Assembly: GCA_036721855.1 (NCBI GenBank)
Contig: DAIMKF010000025.1
Location: forward strand, 1 to 27,407
Length of the DNA: 27,407 nt
Direction: 5' to 3'
DNA from: JAHDNZ01 sp036721855
Lineage (GTDB): Bacteria; Bacillota; DTU065
The notes beneath the pieces were generated by a model. It was not told the origin of the DNA. It saw only the letters and a program-made list of their open reading frames with translations, and did not search any database. Every line of letters begins with the position of its first letter. Position 1 is the stretch's first letter. Positions 14,090 through 22,384 of this stretch are shown in pieces. Made by a program: the position numbers and the translations under genes.

Positions 14090-16316
14090 CACCCAATCTT
14101 TGCCTAGAAAAGATCAGCCGGGTAAAGGTTAACACCTCTGTCATCAGTCGTTCGGTGTCGGTTTCTCTATTGAAAGAAAGCCCTAAATATGGCACCTGAT
14201 AAAGTTGAGATAGCTCTTGCAAAGCAGGTTTGGCAACAACCTCCGGCATACAGTTAAGAGGATAGATATGGACAATACCTTGAGCACCGCTTTTAAGTGC
14301 TCTTCTTGCAGCTCCTGTTGATAGTACACCATCACCGCCGACTTCAAAGTTCATAAATGGTGCGGCATCGTTATCTCTTAGGCCTTGAGCAAACAGCTTG
14401 AGGCCTTGTTTGTTTAAGCGTTTTACCAAACCTAGATTGCCAAAGAATTTATTCAAGGCAGGTTTTAGTGAGCATAAAAGATAGTGACTGATACCGACAC
14501 CTTCTATAACCTGCACGCCGGCATCACCCAAAAGCTTATCAACGGTGTAGCGGTTGGCATAAGGAGTTATAGCCACATAGATCTCTCCTACAACAATAAC
14601 CTGAGGTGCCTTTTTTTCTTGGGTAAAACTTTGAAAAACAGCTACACTTTTTCTAAAACTCTGTTGCATGAAAGGAGTAGTCTTAGCTTTATCCAGATTA
14701 GCTAGGGCTGTATTATAGATTTCGGTGGCTATCCTGCCTCCAAAGGGTCTGACCAGCAAGTAAAGGGCTCTTAGATCTTCTGCCAGGCGGAGTTTGATGA
14801 GGGCATTTCTGGCAAGAGAAAGAGCCAAAGAGATATTTAAGGGTTTAAAAAATGAAAGAGGAGTCTTAATATCGGTAAAAAACCTGGCTATTTCCGGGCG
14901 GCAAAGCTGAGCCAATTCCTGCCAAAAACCGGCCGGTTGATCTAGGCCGGTAGTAAGCCAGCTAAGAGAGATATCAGGAGTAACTCTTTTGAGCCTTAGG
15001 GGCAGTTTTTCACGCATGGCAATACTGTACCAGCCAAAGGCACATGGCCCTTCGCCGTGGAGCATAAGAATCTTAATATCAAGTGGTGTTTGATGTTTTG
15101 AATAAGCTTCAAGAATGGTTTCCTCCAGACAACCCGAAACCAGAGCATAAGGACAGCAGGTCTCGGCAAAATCCTGGCTGCCTCTTTTTAACGTTTCGGC
15201 GGTGATGGGTTTTGGCACCAGGCAAAGATCACTGACTCCTAAATCGAACGCTAATTGTTTAAGACTGATATTAAGCGGGTCTCCCATGTAAGGCCAGGTA
15301 ATAAAGGTCTGTTTTTTTAAAGGAGAAGAGTCTTTTTCCAGGCAAAGGGGTTGGGATTTTTTATTTAAAGCCGGTTTTCCCAGCTTAAGCAAGGCGGATA
15401 TGGTTTCAAAGCGGGTTACAAAACCACCTAAATCGGCGGTACTGTCACAGACAAAGTGCCAGGAGAGTAAGCCTAATTCTTTGGCTTTAGCTTCAAAGTA
15501 CTGGCCTTGAAAAGCATCCGGATGACAAGCGAAGTTAGAAAGAATAACCACACCGGCAAGTTTGTCCTGCCCCCAACGCAAAAACTGTTCACCTTGAATA
15601 TGGGTATCGTAATAAGAGCCTTTGGGCATACCTTCTTTATGAAAGTAGCTATCTGGCAGGTCATAAGAGGAAAGGATCTGAAAGCCTTTTTTTTGAAAGA
15701 AGTTTTTAATATTTAAAGAGAGCAAAGGATCATCAAGCAGATAACGGCGTCCGATTAGACCAAGGCGGGGTTTGTCTTCCAGCACAGGATCTTTAGTTAT
15801 CCTGTAATCCGGTATACTAAAGAAAGCCTTTTTAATGGTTTTTTTACTTAAGCTAGGTATGGACTTTCCGGTTTTGGCACCGGCTTTATTTAGTTCTCGG
15901 ATGATAGTGTTTATCACCAAAAGCAGGTCTTCTTTTTTAGTTGAGAGGAGATTAGGTTGCACCAAGATGGGAAACTTGCCGAGAGCATAGTCGGTTGTAG
16001 AAGAGAGGGCTCTAAGGGCAATACCGCCGACATCCCGGTATTTGGCACACGCTGCCGAATCCTCGACCTCCCTCCAGAGATTGGGAGTAAGCAATACATC
16101 GACTTTCTTTTCATAAATAAGCTGGTGGCAGTGGGCGATATATATTTTTACCGGCAGACAGGTTTCGTTGCTGCCAAGGAAAAGTGCACTTTCCCAAAGT
16201 GTGGGGGTAGTAATATTGCTGGTAATAATATTAAAACCTAATTTCTTTAGGACTTTGGCAATAAAGTCTACCTGAGGAGCTTTGCCGGAAAAAACCAGAG
16301 GAATACCTATTCTCAT
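14082..16316 (-). CDS. DUF2229 / 2-hydroxyacyl-CoA dehydratase-like (HgdB-type) protein
   Basis: 744 residues; its ATG overlaps the TGA of the activase gene by 4 nt (ATGA, 16313-16316), which implies translational coupling. The N-terminus, MRIGIPLVFSGKAPQVDFIA with FLGSNETCLPVKIYIAHCHQ, matches the DUF2229 domain of 'CoA protein activase' proteins. Conserved cysteine clusters follow: LSNFACHPDAFQGQYFEAK, ETCCPYALVSGCLEE, and GPCAFGWYSIA. The end carries VIVVGEIYVAITPYANRYTV and YPLNCMPEVVAKPALQELSQ, as in the HgdB-like part of these proteins. Relatives are known as a large protein in which two activase domains and this part are fused; here they are two genes. Its true substrate is unknown; the family's link to radical dehydration of 2-hydroxyacyl-CoA is by homology only. 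Confidence 0.85.
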   Translation of the reverse strand: MRIGIPLVFSGKAPQVDFIAKVLKKLGFNIITSNITTPTLWESALFLGSNETCLPVKIYIAHCHQLIYEKKVDVLLTPNLWREVEDSAACAKYRDVGGIALRALSSTTDYALGKFPILVQPNLLSTKKEDLLLVINTIIRELNKAGAKTGKSIPSLSKKTIKKAFFSIPDYRITKDPVLEDKPRLGLIGRRYLLDDPLLSLNIKNFFQKKGFQILSSYDLPDSYFHKEGMPKGSYYDTHIQGEQFLRWGQDKLAGVVILSNFACHPDAFQGQYFEAKAKELGLLSWHFVCDSTADLGGFVTRFETISALLKLGKPALNKKSQPLCLEKDSSPLKKQTFITWPYMGDPLNISLKQLAFDLGVSDLCLVPKPITAETLKRGSQDFAETCCPYALVSGCLEETILEAYSKHQTPLDIKILMLHGEGPCAFGWYSIAMREKLPLRLKRVTPDISLSWLTTGLDQPAGFWQELAQLCRPEIARFFTDIKTPLSFFKPLNISLALSLARNALIKLRLAEDLRALYLLVRPFGGRIATEIYNTALANLDKAKTTPFMQQSFRKSVAVFQSFTQEKKAPQVIVVGEIYVAITPYANRYTVDKLLGDAGVQVIEGVGISHYLLCSLKPALNKFFGNLGLVKRLNKQGLKLFAQGLRDNDAAPFMNFEVGGDGVLSTGAARRALKSGAQGIVHIYPLNCMPEVVAKPALQELSQLYQVPYLGLSFNRETDTERLMTEVLTFTRLIFSRQRLGAI

Positions 16317-18196
16317 AAGTTACCACCTACCAAAGAGTAATTTACAGCCAAATGAGATTGCTCAAAAGGTCTTCCTTCTTCCAAGGCATAGATGGCAGCC
16401 CCGATGGCCCCGGCACCTACTAGGTAGCGCTTATCTTTGGCAACGTGATACTCATCTTTTCTTAAGGATAAGAGATCGGTAAAAGCTAGCAAAAGAGCAG
16501 GGTTTAGAAAGGCACCGCCTTGAAAGACAACTGGTGTTATCAAAGTCCTTCCATGTAGATTGTCAGAGATAAAGGTGCGAGCCAGAGAATAGCAGGCACC
16601 AAGAAGCAGGTCTTGATACCGGGCACCCAAGCGCATTTTGTGAATGATATCTGTCTCGGCTAAAACAGCACATCTAGAACCAATGCGAGCCGGTGTTTCC
16701 GATCTTAAGGCCAGGAGAGCGGCCTCTTCTAAAGTTAAATTAAATCTTTTGGCCAGCTGTTCCAAGAAAGATCCGGTACCTGCCGCACAACGATCATTCA
16801 TGGCAAAATCAAGACCGGCATTGGAGGCAATAATAATTTTACTATCATTACCGCCGATATCGATTACACTACCTACATCGGGAAAGATTTTGTCGGCCGC
16901 ACGATAATGGCAAAGGATCTCGGTTTCATAACATGATTCGTTGCCGGCTAACTTCCGGCTAAGATAACGCCCTCCGCTGCCTGTTGTTTTAAGACAAAAA
17001 GAACATTCTTTGGGGAGATGAGCTTTTACGATAGTCAGAAGATTAAGAGCTTGTTTATAAGTATCGGCGGCTGTGGTTTCGGTATGTAAATAGATAAGCT
17101 CCTCGCCACAAATTAAAGAAGCCTTAAACTGTCTGGAACCAACATCAAGTCCGATAGCCCAGTTATTTCCTTGAGGCGAGCTAAAGCTTAGCTTTTGGTT
17201 TAAGTGTCTTTTGTTAATCTGGGGTTTGGTTAATGTTAACGAGGCAGTTAAGCCGGCTTTGCCTGCACTTTCACAGCGTCCACCGAGGTAGTAATGCTTA
17301 CTTTTGCAACTTAAAAGAGCAAGTTCGCAATTGTTGACACAGCCCAGGCAGTAACCGCTAGACATCCTATAATCTTCAATAGGCGCAAGTTTCCCCACTT
17401 TTTCTTTTTGTTCCAAGGCTAAAACCGCCATACCGATAGCTCCTACTCCTTGGGAGTAAGGAGGTACAAAGACAGTTTTCTCTAGGAGTTCGGCTAGTGT
17501 TTGAGCTAAAGCCGAACATTTGGACAGTCCTCCAAGAAAGAAAATAGGTGCTTCTAAGGGGCGGTTTTTTGCCACTGTGCGGAGGTAGTTTTGTAAAATG
17601 GCCCTAGCCATACCTTTAAGTCTCCTATCCAAAGAGACACCGTTTTGTCCGGCATGTCTAAAGGCGCGCCTGACAAAGACAGTACAGGTATCTTCCAAAT
17701 GTTCTTCAGCTTGTACCCTTAAAACATATTGATTAAAATCCTGAAAACTCAAAGATTGTTCTTCAAGGGTATGTCTTAAAAACTCGCCTGTACCGGCTGA
17801 ACAAATAGAATTCATGTTAAAAAATACGGGGACACTGTTTTCTAACAAGATGAGCTTGCTGTCTTGACCACCGATTTCAACAATGGTTTTGGGCAGAGGC
17901 AGACTAAGTTTTTTTGCTAAAAAAACACTGCCTTTGGCATGAGCGATTATCTCAGTTGCGGTGCAGTTTGTGCCTAAAATGTAAGCTCCTAATTTCTGTC
18001 CGGAACCGGTAAGGCCGATATAATCAGCCTCACCATACAGTTTTGTATATTCCAGGTAGGTGCTAAAAAGCAGCTTATATAGAGGCTTGTCACTTATAAG
18101 ATACTTAATAACTATGGGTTTTAGCTGGCCGAAGCTATCGATGGCTGCAATTTTTAAGGTAGTGGAACCTATATCAATTCCAAGGCTAAGCCCCAT
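16313..18196 (-). CDS. Acyl-CoA dehydratase activase (BadF/HgdC family), two tandem ASKHA domains
   Basis: Start ATG at 18196 (627 residues) with AGGAGGAG upstream; an earlier in-frame ATG at 18214 lacks a ribosome site. Domain 1 (1-270): SLGIDIGSTTLKIAAIDS, IVEIGGQDSKLI, and a cysteine loop NSICSAGTGEFL. A cysteine-rich link follows (GYCLGCVNNCELALLSCKSK, about 286-315). Domain 2 (345-627): GLDVGSRQFKASLI, VIDIGGNDSKII, and the standard loop NDRCAAGTGSFLEQLA. Both keep ATP-binding motifs of the acetate kinase/Hsp70/hexokinase fold. HgdC-type activases use a bridging 4Fe-4S cluster between two subunits to push electrons onto the dehydratase by ATP hydrolysis. Here the tandem layout suggests an intramolecular pair. 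It is coupled to the 744-residue gene. Confidence 0.9.
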   Translation of the reverse strand: MGLSLGIDIGSTTLKIAAIDSFGQLKPIVIKYLISDKPLYKLLFSTYLEYTKLYGEADYIGLTGSGQKLGAYILGTNCTATEIIAHAKGSVFLAKKLSLPLPKTIVEIGGQDSKLILLENSVPVFFNMNSICSAGTGEFLRHTLEEQSLSFQDFNQYVLRVQAEEHLEDTCTVFVRRAFRHAGQNGVSLDRRLKGMARAILQNYLRTVAKNRPLEAPIFFLGGLSKCSALAQTLAELLEKTVFVPPYSQGVGAIGMAVLALEQKEKVGKLAPIEDYRMSSGYCLGCVNNCELALLSCKSKHYYLGGRCESAGKAGLTASLTLTKPQINKRHLNQKLSFSSPQGNNWAIGLDVGSRQFKASLICGEELIYLHTETTAADTYKQALNLLTIVKAHLPKECSFCLKTTGSGGRYLSRKLAGNESCYETEILCHYRAADKIFPDVGSVIDIGGNDSKIIIASNAGLDFAMNDRCAAGTGSFLEQLAKRFNLTLEEAALLALRSETPARIGSRCAVLAETDIIHKMRLGARYQDLLLGACYSLARTFISDNLHGRTLITPVVFQGGAFLNPALLLAFTDLLSLRKDEYHVAKDKRYLVGAGAIGAAIYALEEGRPFEQSHLAVNYSLVGGNL

Positions 18197-18354
18197 TTTA
18201 TCTCCTCCTAACATACCTCTATTTATGATGTCTGATTTAAAAAGAGATATGCGTAAAGGGCTCTTATTTCTAAGATTCCGACTTGTCCGGTTGGTGATAT
18301 TAAAAGATAATTTACTAACAGTTAGTTCCCATTAAAACCTCATTTTAAGCGAAG

Positions 18355-18380
18355 AAAAACCCCGCTTTTAAAAGCGGGGG
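18355..18380 (-). terminator. Intrinsic terminator of the Etf/dehydrogenase operon
   Basis: The palindrome CCCCGCTTTTAAAAGCGGGG (18360-18379) is followed on the minus strand by TTTTTC. It lies 15 nt after the dehydrogenase stop and separates that operon from the activase operon, which must have its own promoter in the next 160 nt; no clear one was identified. Confidence 0.85.
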
Positions 18381-18394
18381 CTTTTGGCTAAAAT

Positions 18395-19783
18395 TCAAGA
18401 GACGACTTTACCTGGATTAAGCAGGCCTTTGGGGTCAAAAACCTCTTTAATTGCTTGCTGAAGACGCATTTGAGTCTCTCCCAAGCTCTGCCAGAGGTAT
18501 TCTTTTTTGGCAAAACCAATACCATGTTCGCCCGAGACCTGTCCCGAAAGTTCATGGCCTTTGGCATAGAGTTTTTGCATAATTTCCGGGAGAATCTGTT
18601 GCCATCTTTCGGCACTTAAGTTATCACGCAGAATGTAGATATGCACATTACCATCTCCGGCATGCCCGAAACTGACAATCCTGACCTGATATTTGTGGCG
18701 CAACTCCTGGGTAAAATTGACCAGGTTGGGGATTTTCGTGCGCGGAACGACTATATCCACTTCATCTATCTCACTCATAGCTTTTAGAGCTTCTAAAAAG
18801 GCTCCTCTGGCATCCCAGATAAGTTGCTGCCTATCAAGAGTATCGGCAACATAGACATCCAAAGCATCTAAATCTAAACAGATCCTGGCGGCTATATCGT
18901 AGACTTTTTCCAGTTCATCCTTGCTATTTCCGTCAAAACGCAAAAGCAAATACGCAGGAGCGGATTTATCGGGGAAGGGTTTACCAAGGTACTTTTCGGC
19001 AGCTTCGATGATTTCTTTTTCCATAAACTCCACAGCGTTTGGAACAATTCTGCCCTTTAAGATTTCAGGTACAGCCTTAATGGCTTGATTGAGGGAGGGA
19101 AACGGTACTAAAAGCGTAGCCGTTTTTTTAGGCAAAGGGAGCAGCTTAACTGTTATTTCCGTGACAATGCCTAAGGTGCCTTCCGAGCCTATAAAAAGAT
19201 CAAGCAGCGAATAACCGGAGGAATTCTTACCTATTTTACCGCCTAGGTTGATGATCTCTCCGTTTGGCAAGACCACTTCCATACCTAAGATATGATCTCT
19301 GGTAACACCATATTTAATAGCTCGCATTCCACCGGCATTGGTCATGACATTGCCACCGATGGTAGCACTTTTTTCTCCGGGATCTGGAGCATATAAAAGA
19401 CCCATTTTTTCAATCATCTCTTGGAAGTTTAACAGGATAACACCCGGTTGAACCCTGGCCACAAGGTTTCCTTCGTCGATCTCTAAAACTTTATTTAGTC
19501 TTACCGTAGAGAGTAAAATACCGCCACTAACTGCAACTGAGCCACCGCAAAGGCCGGTACCCGAACCTCTTACAGTAACCGGGATCTCTTTTTGATAAGC
19601 ATATTGCATAACTTGGGCAATTTCAGAGGTAGAGCCGGGTTCTAGGACACATTCAGGCCGGGCTTTTATTTGAGCCAATTCATCATGGCAATAATCTTCA
19701 CTTATATCATCACCTGTAAAACAGTATGAAGGACCTACTAGCAAGCGCAAAAACTCCACATCACCTGTGGTCATCTTTTTCAT
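18395..19783 (-). CDS. FAD-linked 2-hydroxyacid dehydrogenase (GlcD/LctD type)
   Basis: Start ATG at 19783 (462 residues), with AGGTGA just upstream; the earlier TTG frame has none. FAD-binding PCMH domain (about 35-215): PGSTSEIAQVMQYAYQ, RGSGTGLCGGSVAV, PDPGEKSATIGGNVMTNAGG and VGLPNGEII-like MEVVLPNGEIINLGGK. C-terminal FAD-oxidase domain includes VSFGHAGDGNVHIYIL (GHxGDGN-H) and SGQVSGEHGIGFAKKEYL, then LLNPGKV at the end. Family members oxidise D-lactate, glycolate or other 2-hydroxyacids. Here it lies 30 nt after an EtfA with ferredoxin domain and an EtfB, the composition of the electron-confurcating lactate dehydrogenase LctBCD of acetogens. The exact substrate is inferred, not shown. 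Confidence 0.9.
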   Translation of the reverse strand: MKKMTTGDVEFLRLLVGPSYCFTGDDISEDYCHDELAQIKARPECVLEPGSTSEIAQVMQYAYQKEIPVTVRGSGTGLCGGSVAVSGGILLSTVRLNKVLEIDEGNLVARVQPGVILLNFQEMIEKMGLLYAPDPGEKSATIGGNVMTNAGGMRAIKYGVTRDHILGMEVVLPNGEIINLGGKIGKNSSGYSLLDLFIGSEGTLGIVTEITVKLLPLPKKTATLLVPFPSLNQAIKAVPEILKGRIVPNAVEFMEKEIIEAAEKYLGKPFPDKSAPAYLLLRFDGNSKDELEKVYDIAARICLDLDALDVYVADTLDRQQLIWDARGAFLEALKAMSEIDEVDIVVPRTKIPNLVNFTQELRHKYQVRIVSFGHAGDGNVHIYILRDNLSAERWQQILPEIMQKLYAKGHELSGQVSGEHGIGFAKKEYLWQSLGETQMRLQQAIKEVFDPKGLLNPGKVVS

Positions 19784-19813
19784 AGTTTCACCTGCTTTCA
19801 AAGTTTCTTTAAC

Positions 19814-20998
19814 CTACTTATGAGCTTGTTCCAACTCTTTAATAAGAGCAGGCAAGATCTCATAAAAATCCCCCACCAAACCGAAGTGGGCGACCTGGAA
19901 GATGGGAGCTTCAGGGTCTTTATTAATAGCAAAGATTAAATCAGAGCCGGACATCCCGGCTACATGTTGAATTGCGCCTGAGATACCACAGGCGATATAA
20001 AGCTTAGGTCTTACAGTGCGACCACTAAGCCCAACCTGTCTGGTATAGCTTGCCCACCCGGCTTCAACTAGGGGCCTGGTGACGGCAACCATACCATTTA
20101 AGCCTTTGGCAAGCTCTTCAATTAAGGCCATATCTTCAGCTTTTTTCAGACCTCTACCTACGGCTATAATGACTTCAGCCTCTGTAATTGAGGTTTCCTG
20201 TGGTTTAGGTACTATACTAAGAAAATTGATATCAGAACCCAGAAATTCTGCTTTAACCTTCCTGATAAAAACCTGTTTAGGATAGGAGGGATCTTTTTTG
20301 GCCGGAGCCATAACTTTAGGTCTGACAGTAGCTAGTTGAGGTCTATGGCGTGGGGTAATAATCTGGGCCATGACATTACCCCCAAAAGCAGGTCTGGTCT
20401 GAATTAAATCACCATTTGGCTTAACATCGAGAATGGTACAATCGGCAGTCAATCCGGTTTTAAGTCTAGTGGCTAGTCTTGGGGCTAGTGAACGACCGAC
20501 CTGGGTGGCACCGATTAAAATAATGCTCGGCTTAAGCTCTGTTACAAGATCGAAAAAAACAGCTGTATAAGGCTCCGCTCTAAAGTAAGCAAGTTCTTTA
20601 TGATCATAAACAAAGATTGCATCTACAGGGTAGTCTTTAAGCTCTGAGACGATATTTTCAGTCTTTTCTCCCGGTAAAACCACAAATAGTTTTTGGCCTA
20701 GCTTAGAAGCGAGTATCCGGCCCTCGCCAATCAGTTCCAAGGTAACACCGGATAGCTTTCCACCTCTTTGTTCGGCAAAAATCAGTACATTTTGGTAGCT
20801 TTTAAGGTTAGGTGTAGGTTTAGCACCTCTTTCGATAATCAAAGCTTGAAAGGGACAAGCCTTGACACAGATGCCGCAAAGACGACAGTTTTCATTAACT
20901 TCCAGTTGCAGATTTTGAGAAAGAGCATTAAAAGGGCAAGCACTAACGCATTTACCACAGAGATTACATTGATCAGTGAGAATATTTAAATAGCTCAC
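19814..20998 (-). CDS. etfA: Electron transfer flavoprotein alpha subunit with N-terminal 2x[4Fe-4S] ferredoxin domain
   Basis: A GTG at 20998 overlaps the EtfB stop by 4 nt (GTGA), with AAGGAG about 11 nt upstream; I prefer it to the upstream ATG at 21034, which would overlap EtfB by 40 nt. This gives 394 residues. Two ferredoxin motifs lie in the first 60 residues: CNLCGKCVSACPFNAL and CRLCGICVKACPFQAL (CxxCxxCxxxCP each). The rest is EtfA: NVLIFAEQRGGKLS, IILIGATQVGRSLAPRLA, TGLTADCTILD, PAFGGNVMAQI, and the FAD-binding C-terminus VGLSGRTVRPKLYIACGISG plus AINKDPEAPIFQVAHFGLVGD. This ferredoxin-fused EtfA is typical of bifurcating/confurcating complexes such as LctC and CarE. Confidence 0.95.
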   Translation of the reverse strand: MSYLNILTDQCNLCGKCVSACPFNALSQNLQLEVNENCRLCGICVKACPFQALIIERGAKPTPNLKSYQNVLIFAEQRGGKLSGVTLELIGEGRILASKLGQKLFVVLPGEKTENIVSELKDYPVDAIFVYDHKELAYFRAEPYTAVFFDLVTELKPSIILIGATQVGRSLAPRLATRLKTGLTADCTILDVKPNGDLIQTRPAFGGNVMAQIITPRHRPQLATVRPKVMAPAKKDPSYPKQVFIRKVKAEFLGSDINFLSIVPKPQETSITEAEVIIAVGRGLKKAEDMALIEELAKGLNGMVAVTRPLVEAGWASYTRQVGLSGRTVRPKLYIACGISGAIQHVAGMSGSDLIFAINKDPEAPIFQVAHFGLVGDFYEILPALIKELEQAHK

Positions 20999-21783
20999 AG
21001 ATATCTCAGCTCCTTTAACTTGGCAATTGTACATTGAGCGAGTTTAGTTGCGCTGCCCTGCCAGATTTCTTGCTTTATATCATGTTGGGGTGGGAAAATG
21101 CGTTCTACCTGGGTGGGAGATCCGTCCAGACCAAAAAACTCTTCTTCTCCTCCGGCTAAATCTTTATAAGTTAAAATTTTTATAGCCCGGTTTTCTGTTT
21201 TAAGCTTAAGTTTGTAAGAGAATAACCGCGGCTGATTGATATCTTTGGCTACTGTTATCAGAGCAGGTAGTTTAAGGAGTTGAGTTTCAACGGTATCAAA
21301 CATATCAGTGGTTACAGTAAGGGTTTTGGTATCAGCTTTAATAATACCGGTTACATAGGAGATATGGGGCCAATTTAGATATTCGGCAATACCTGGTCCT
21401 ACCTGGGCAGTATCACCATCGGTTGTTTGCATACCGGTTATTATTAGATCAATTGGTCCAAGGGTTTTTAATCCCTGAGCCAAAGTGTAGGCCGTAGCGA
21501 GAGTGTCGGCTCCGGCAAACTTGCGATCGGAAAGCAACAGGCCTATATCCGCACCCATGGCATAGGCTTCTTTAATGATTGCTTGGGCCTGAGGTGGACC
21601 CATACTGATTACAATTACTTCACCGCCAAGCTCTTCTTTTAATCTTAGAGCAGTCTCGAGCGCGTATAGATCGTAGGGATTTATGCGGCTGTCTACACCT
21701 TCGCGTTTTAGAATACCTTTTTCGGTATCGATAGCAACCTCCGTTGTGTCCGGCACCTGTTTTATACAGACGACTATTCGCAA
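20995..21783 (-). CDS. etfB: Electron transfer flavoprotein beta subunit
   Basis: Starts at TTG 21783 (262 residues) with AAAGGGGT upstream; this places the family N-terminus RIVVCIKQVPDTTEV at position 2, whereas the frame open to 21834 adds an unrelated stretch. EtfB signatures include GVDSRINPYDLYALE, VISMGPPQAQAIIKEAYAMG, LLSDRKFAGADTLATAYTLA, and LIITGMQTTDGDTAQVGPGI (the TGMQTTDGDTAQVGP adenylate-binding loop). Bifurcating EtfBs bind NAD(H) through a G-rich loop; the motif here is consistent with it but cannot be proven by eye. First gene of a three-gene operon (etfB, etfA, dehydrogenase) with tight spacing. Upstream lie three AGGTAAC motifs. Confidence 0.95.
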   Translation of the reverse strand: MRIVVCIKQVPDTTEVAIDTEKGILKREGVDSRINPYDLYALETALRLKEELGGEVIVISMGPPQAQAIIKEAYAMGADIGLLLSDRKFAGADTLATAYTLAQGLKTLGPIDLIITGMQTTDGDTAQVGPGIAEYLNWPHISYVTGIIKADTKTLTVTTDMFDTVETQLLKLPALITVAKDINQPRLFSYKLKLKTENRAIKILTYKDLAGGEEEFFGLDGSPTQVERIFPPQHDIKQEIWQGSATKLAQCTIAKLKELRYL

Positions 21784-21845
21784 CTTGGGAACCCCTTTCT
21801 TAGGTAATTTGGAAAAGCTAAATTTGTCACTCAATAACTTGTACA

Positions 21846-21923
21846 GTTACCTGTGAATTCCTTCATCGAGGTAACTTAATGGACAAAAAATGGTGTTTAG
21901 AAAGTTAGTTATTAAAAGGTAAC
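21846..21923. repeat. Three AGGTAAC/GTTACCT motifs upstream of etfB
   Basis: GTTACCT (21846-21852) and AGGTAAC (21869-21875) form a spaced inverted repeat 63-92 nt before etfB, and a third AGGTAAC occurs at 21917-21923. Copies in this arrangement suggest binding sites for a regulator of the dehydrogenase operon. Confidence 0.45.
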
Positions 21924-22038
21924 CATTAATAAAGGACTACTTGACCAAGGTACACAAATTTTAGTAAAGTAAAAATGTAATATAAACATTAAACACTTTG
22001 ACACTGGGGGCTGAAAACGGCAACTTTTATTAAAGGAG

Positions 22039-22209
22039 GTGAAGAATAGCTCAGAGTTATTTGAACTGATTAAGGATTCCAAACTTATTGACGAAGAGAT
22101 GCTTACCGATATGGACCCTGCCATTAGTTATTTAGTTGAAGCAATCGTTCAGTTGCTAATCAGACTCTTTAGAGATGAACTGGGTTTAAATAATTTCTCT
22201 GCTTATTGA
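22039..22209 (+). CDS. Candidate small protein (56 residues), hypothetical
   Basis: 56 codons from GTG at 22039. It reads MKNSSELFELIKDSKLIDEE, then MLTDMDPAISYLVEAIVQLL and IRLFRDELGLNNFSAY: an acidic N-terminal half and an amphipathic helix. A textbook ribosome site (AAAGGAGGTGA) is there but overlaps the start codon itself, and no other in-frame start codon follows within the useful distance. The ORF may be a real small gene with an unusual start, or the start may be mutated. It lies alone between etfB (divergent) and speE. No homolog recognised; start coordinate is doubtful. Confidence 0.4.
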   Translation: MKNSSELFELIKDSKLIDEEMLTDMDPAISYLVEAIVQLLIRLFRDELGLNNFSAY

Positions 22210-22265
22210 TTCGTTGACTATAGAGTGGTTAGAGTCGTTAGACTAAAGTCGAGAGATATTCTCGC

Positions 22266-22294
22266 TTTACAAGGGAATCAAATTTAGGTATACT
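22266..22294 (+). promoter_or_regulatory. Strong sigma-A-type promoter for speE
   Basis: TTTACA (22266-22271), 17-nt spacer, TATACT (22289-22294); predicted start of transcription is near 22301. This leaves about 85 nt of leader before the speE ATG and places an intrinsic terminator in the leader. A dyad CGAGA/TCTCG (22250-22264) lies just upstream of the -35 hexamer. Confidence 0.6.
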
Positions 22295-22306
22295 AAACGC
22301 ACAAGG

Positions 22307-22346
22307 GACTAGTGGGGTTCTATCTGGAACTTCCCTAGTCTTTTTT
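22307..22346 (+). terminator. Intrinsic terminator in the speE leader (possible attenuator)
   Basis: GACTAG and CTAGTC (outer 6 bp, 22307-22312 and 22335-22340) and an inner 7-bp stem (GGGGTTC with GAACTTC, two G-T pairs) with a 6-nt loop, followed by six Ts. It begins about 6 nt after the predicted transcription start and ends about 40 nt before the speE ATG, so most transcripts should stop unless readthrough is controlled. Confidence 0.8.
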
Positions 22347-22384
22347 AAAGTACAAGGCTACGGCCTGGGGTAAAGGTGATTGCA

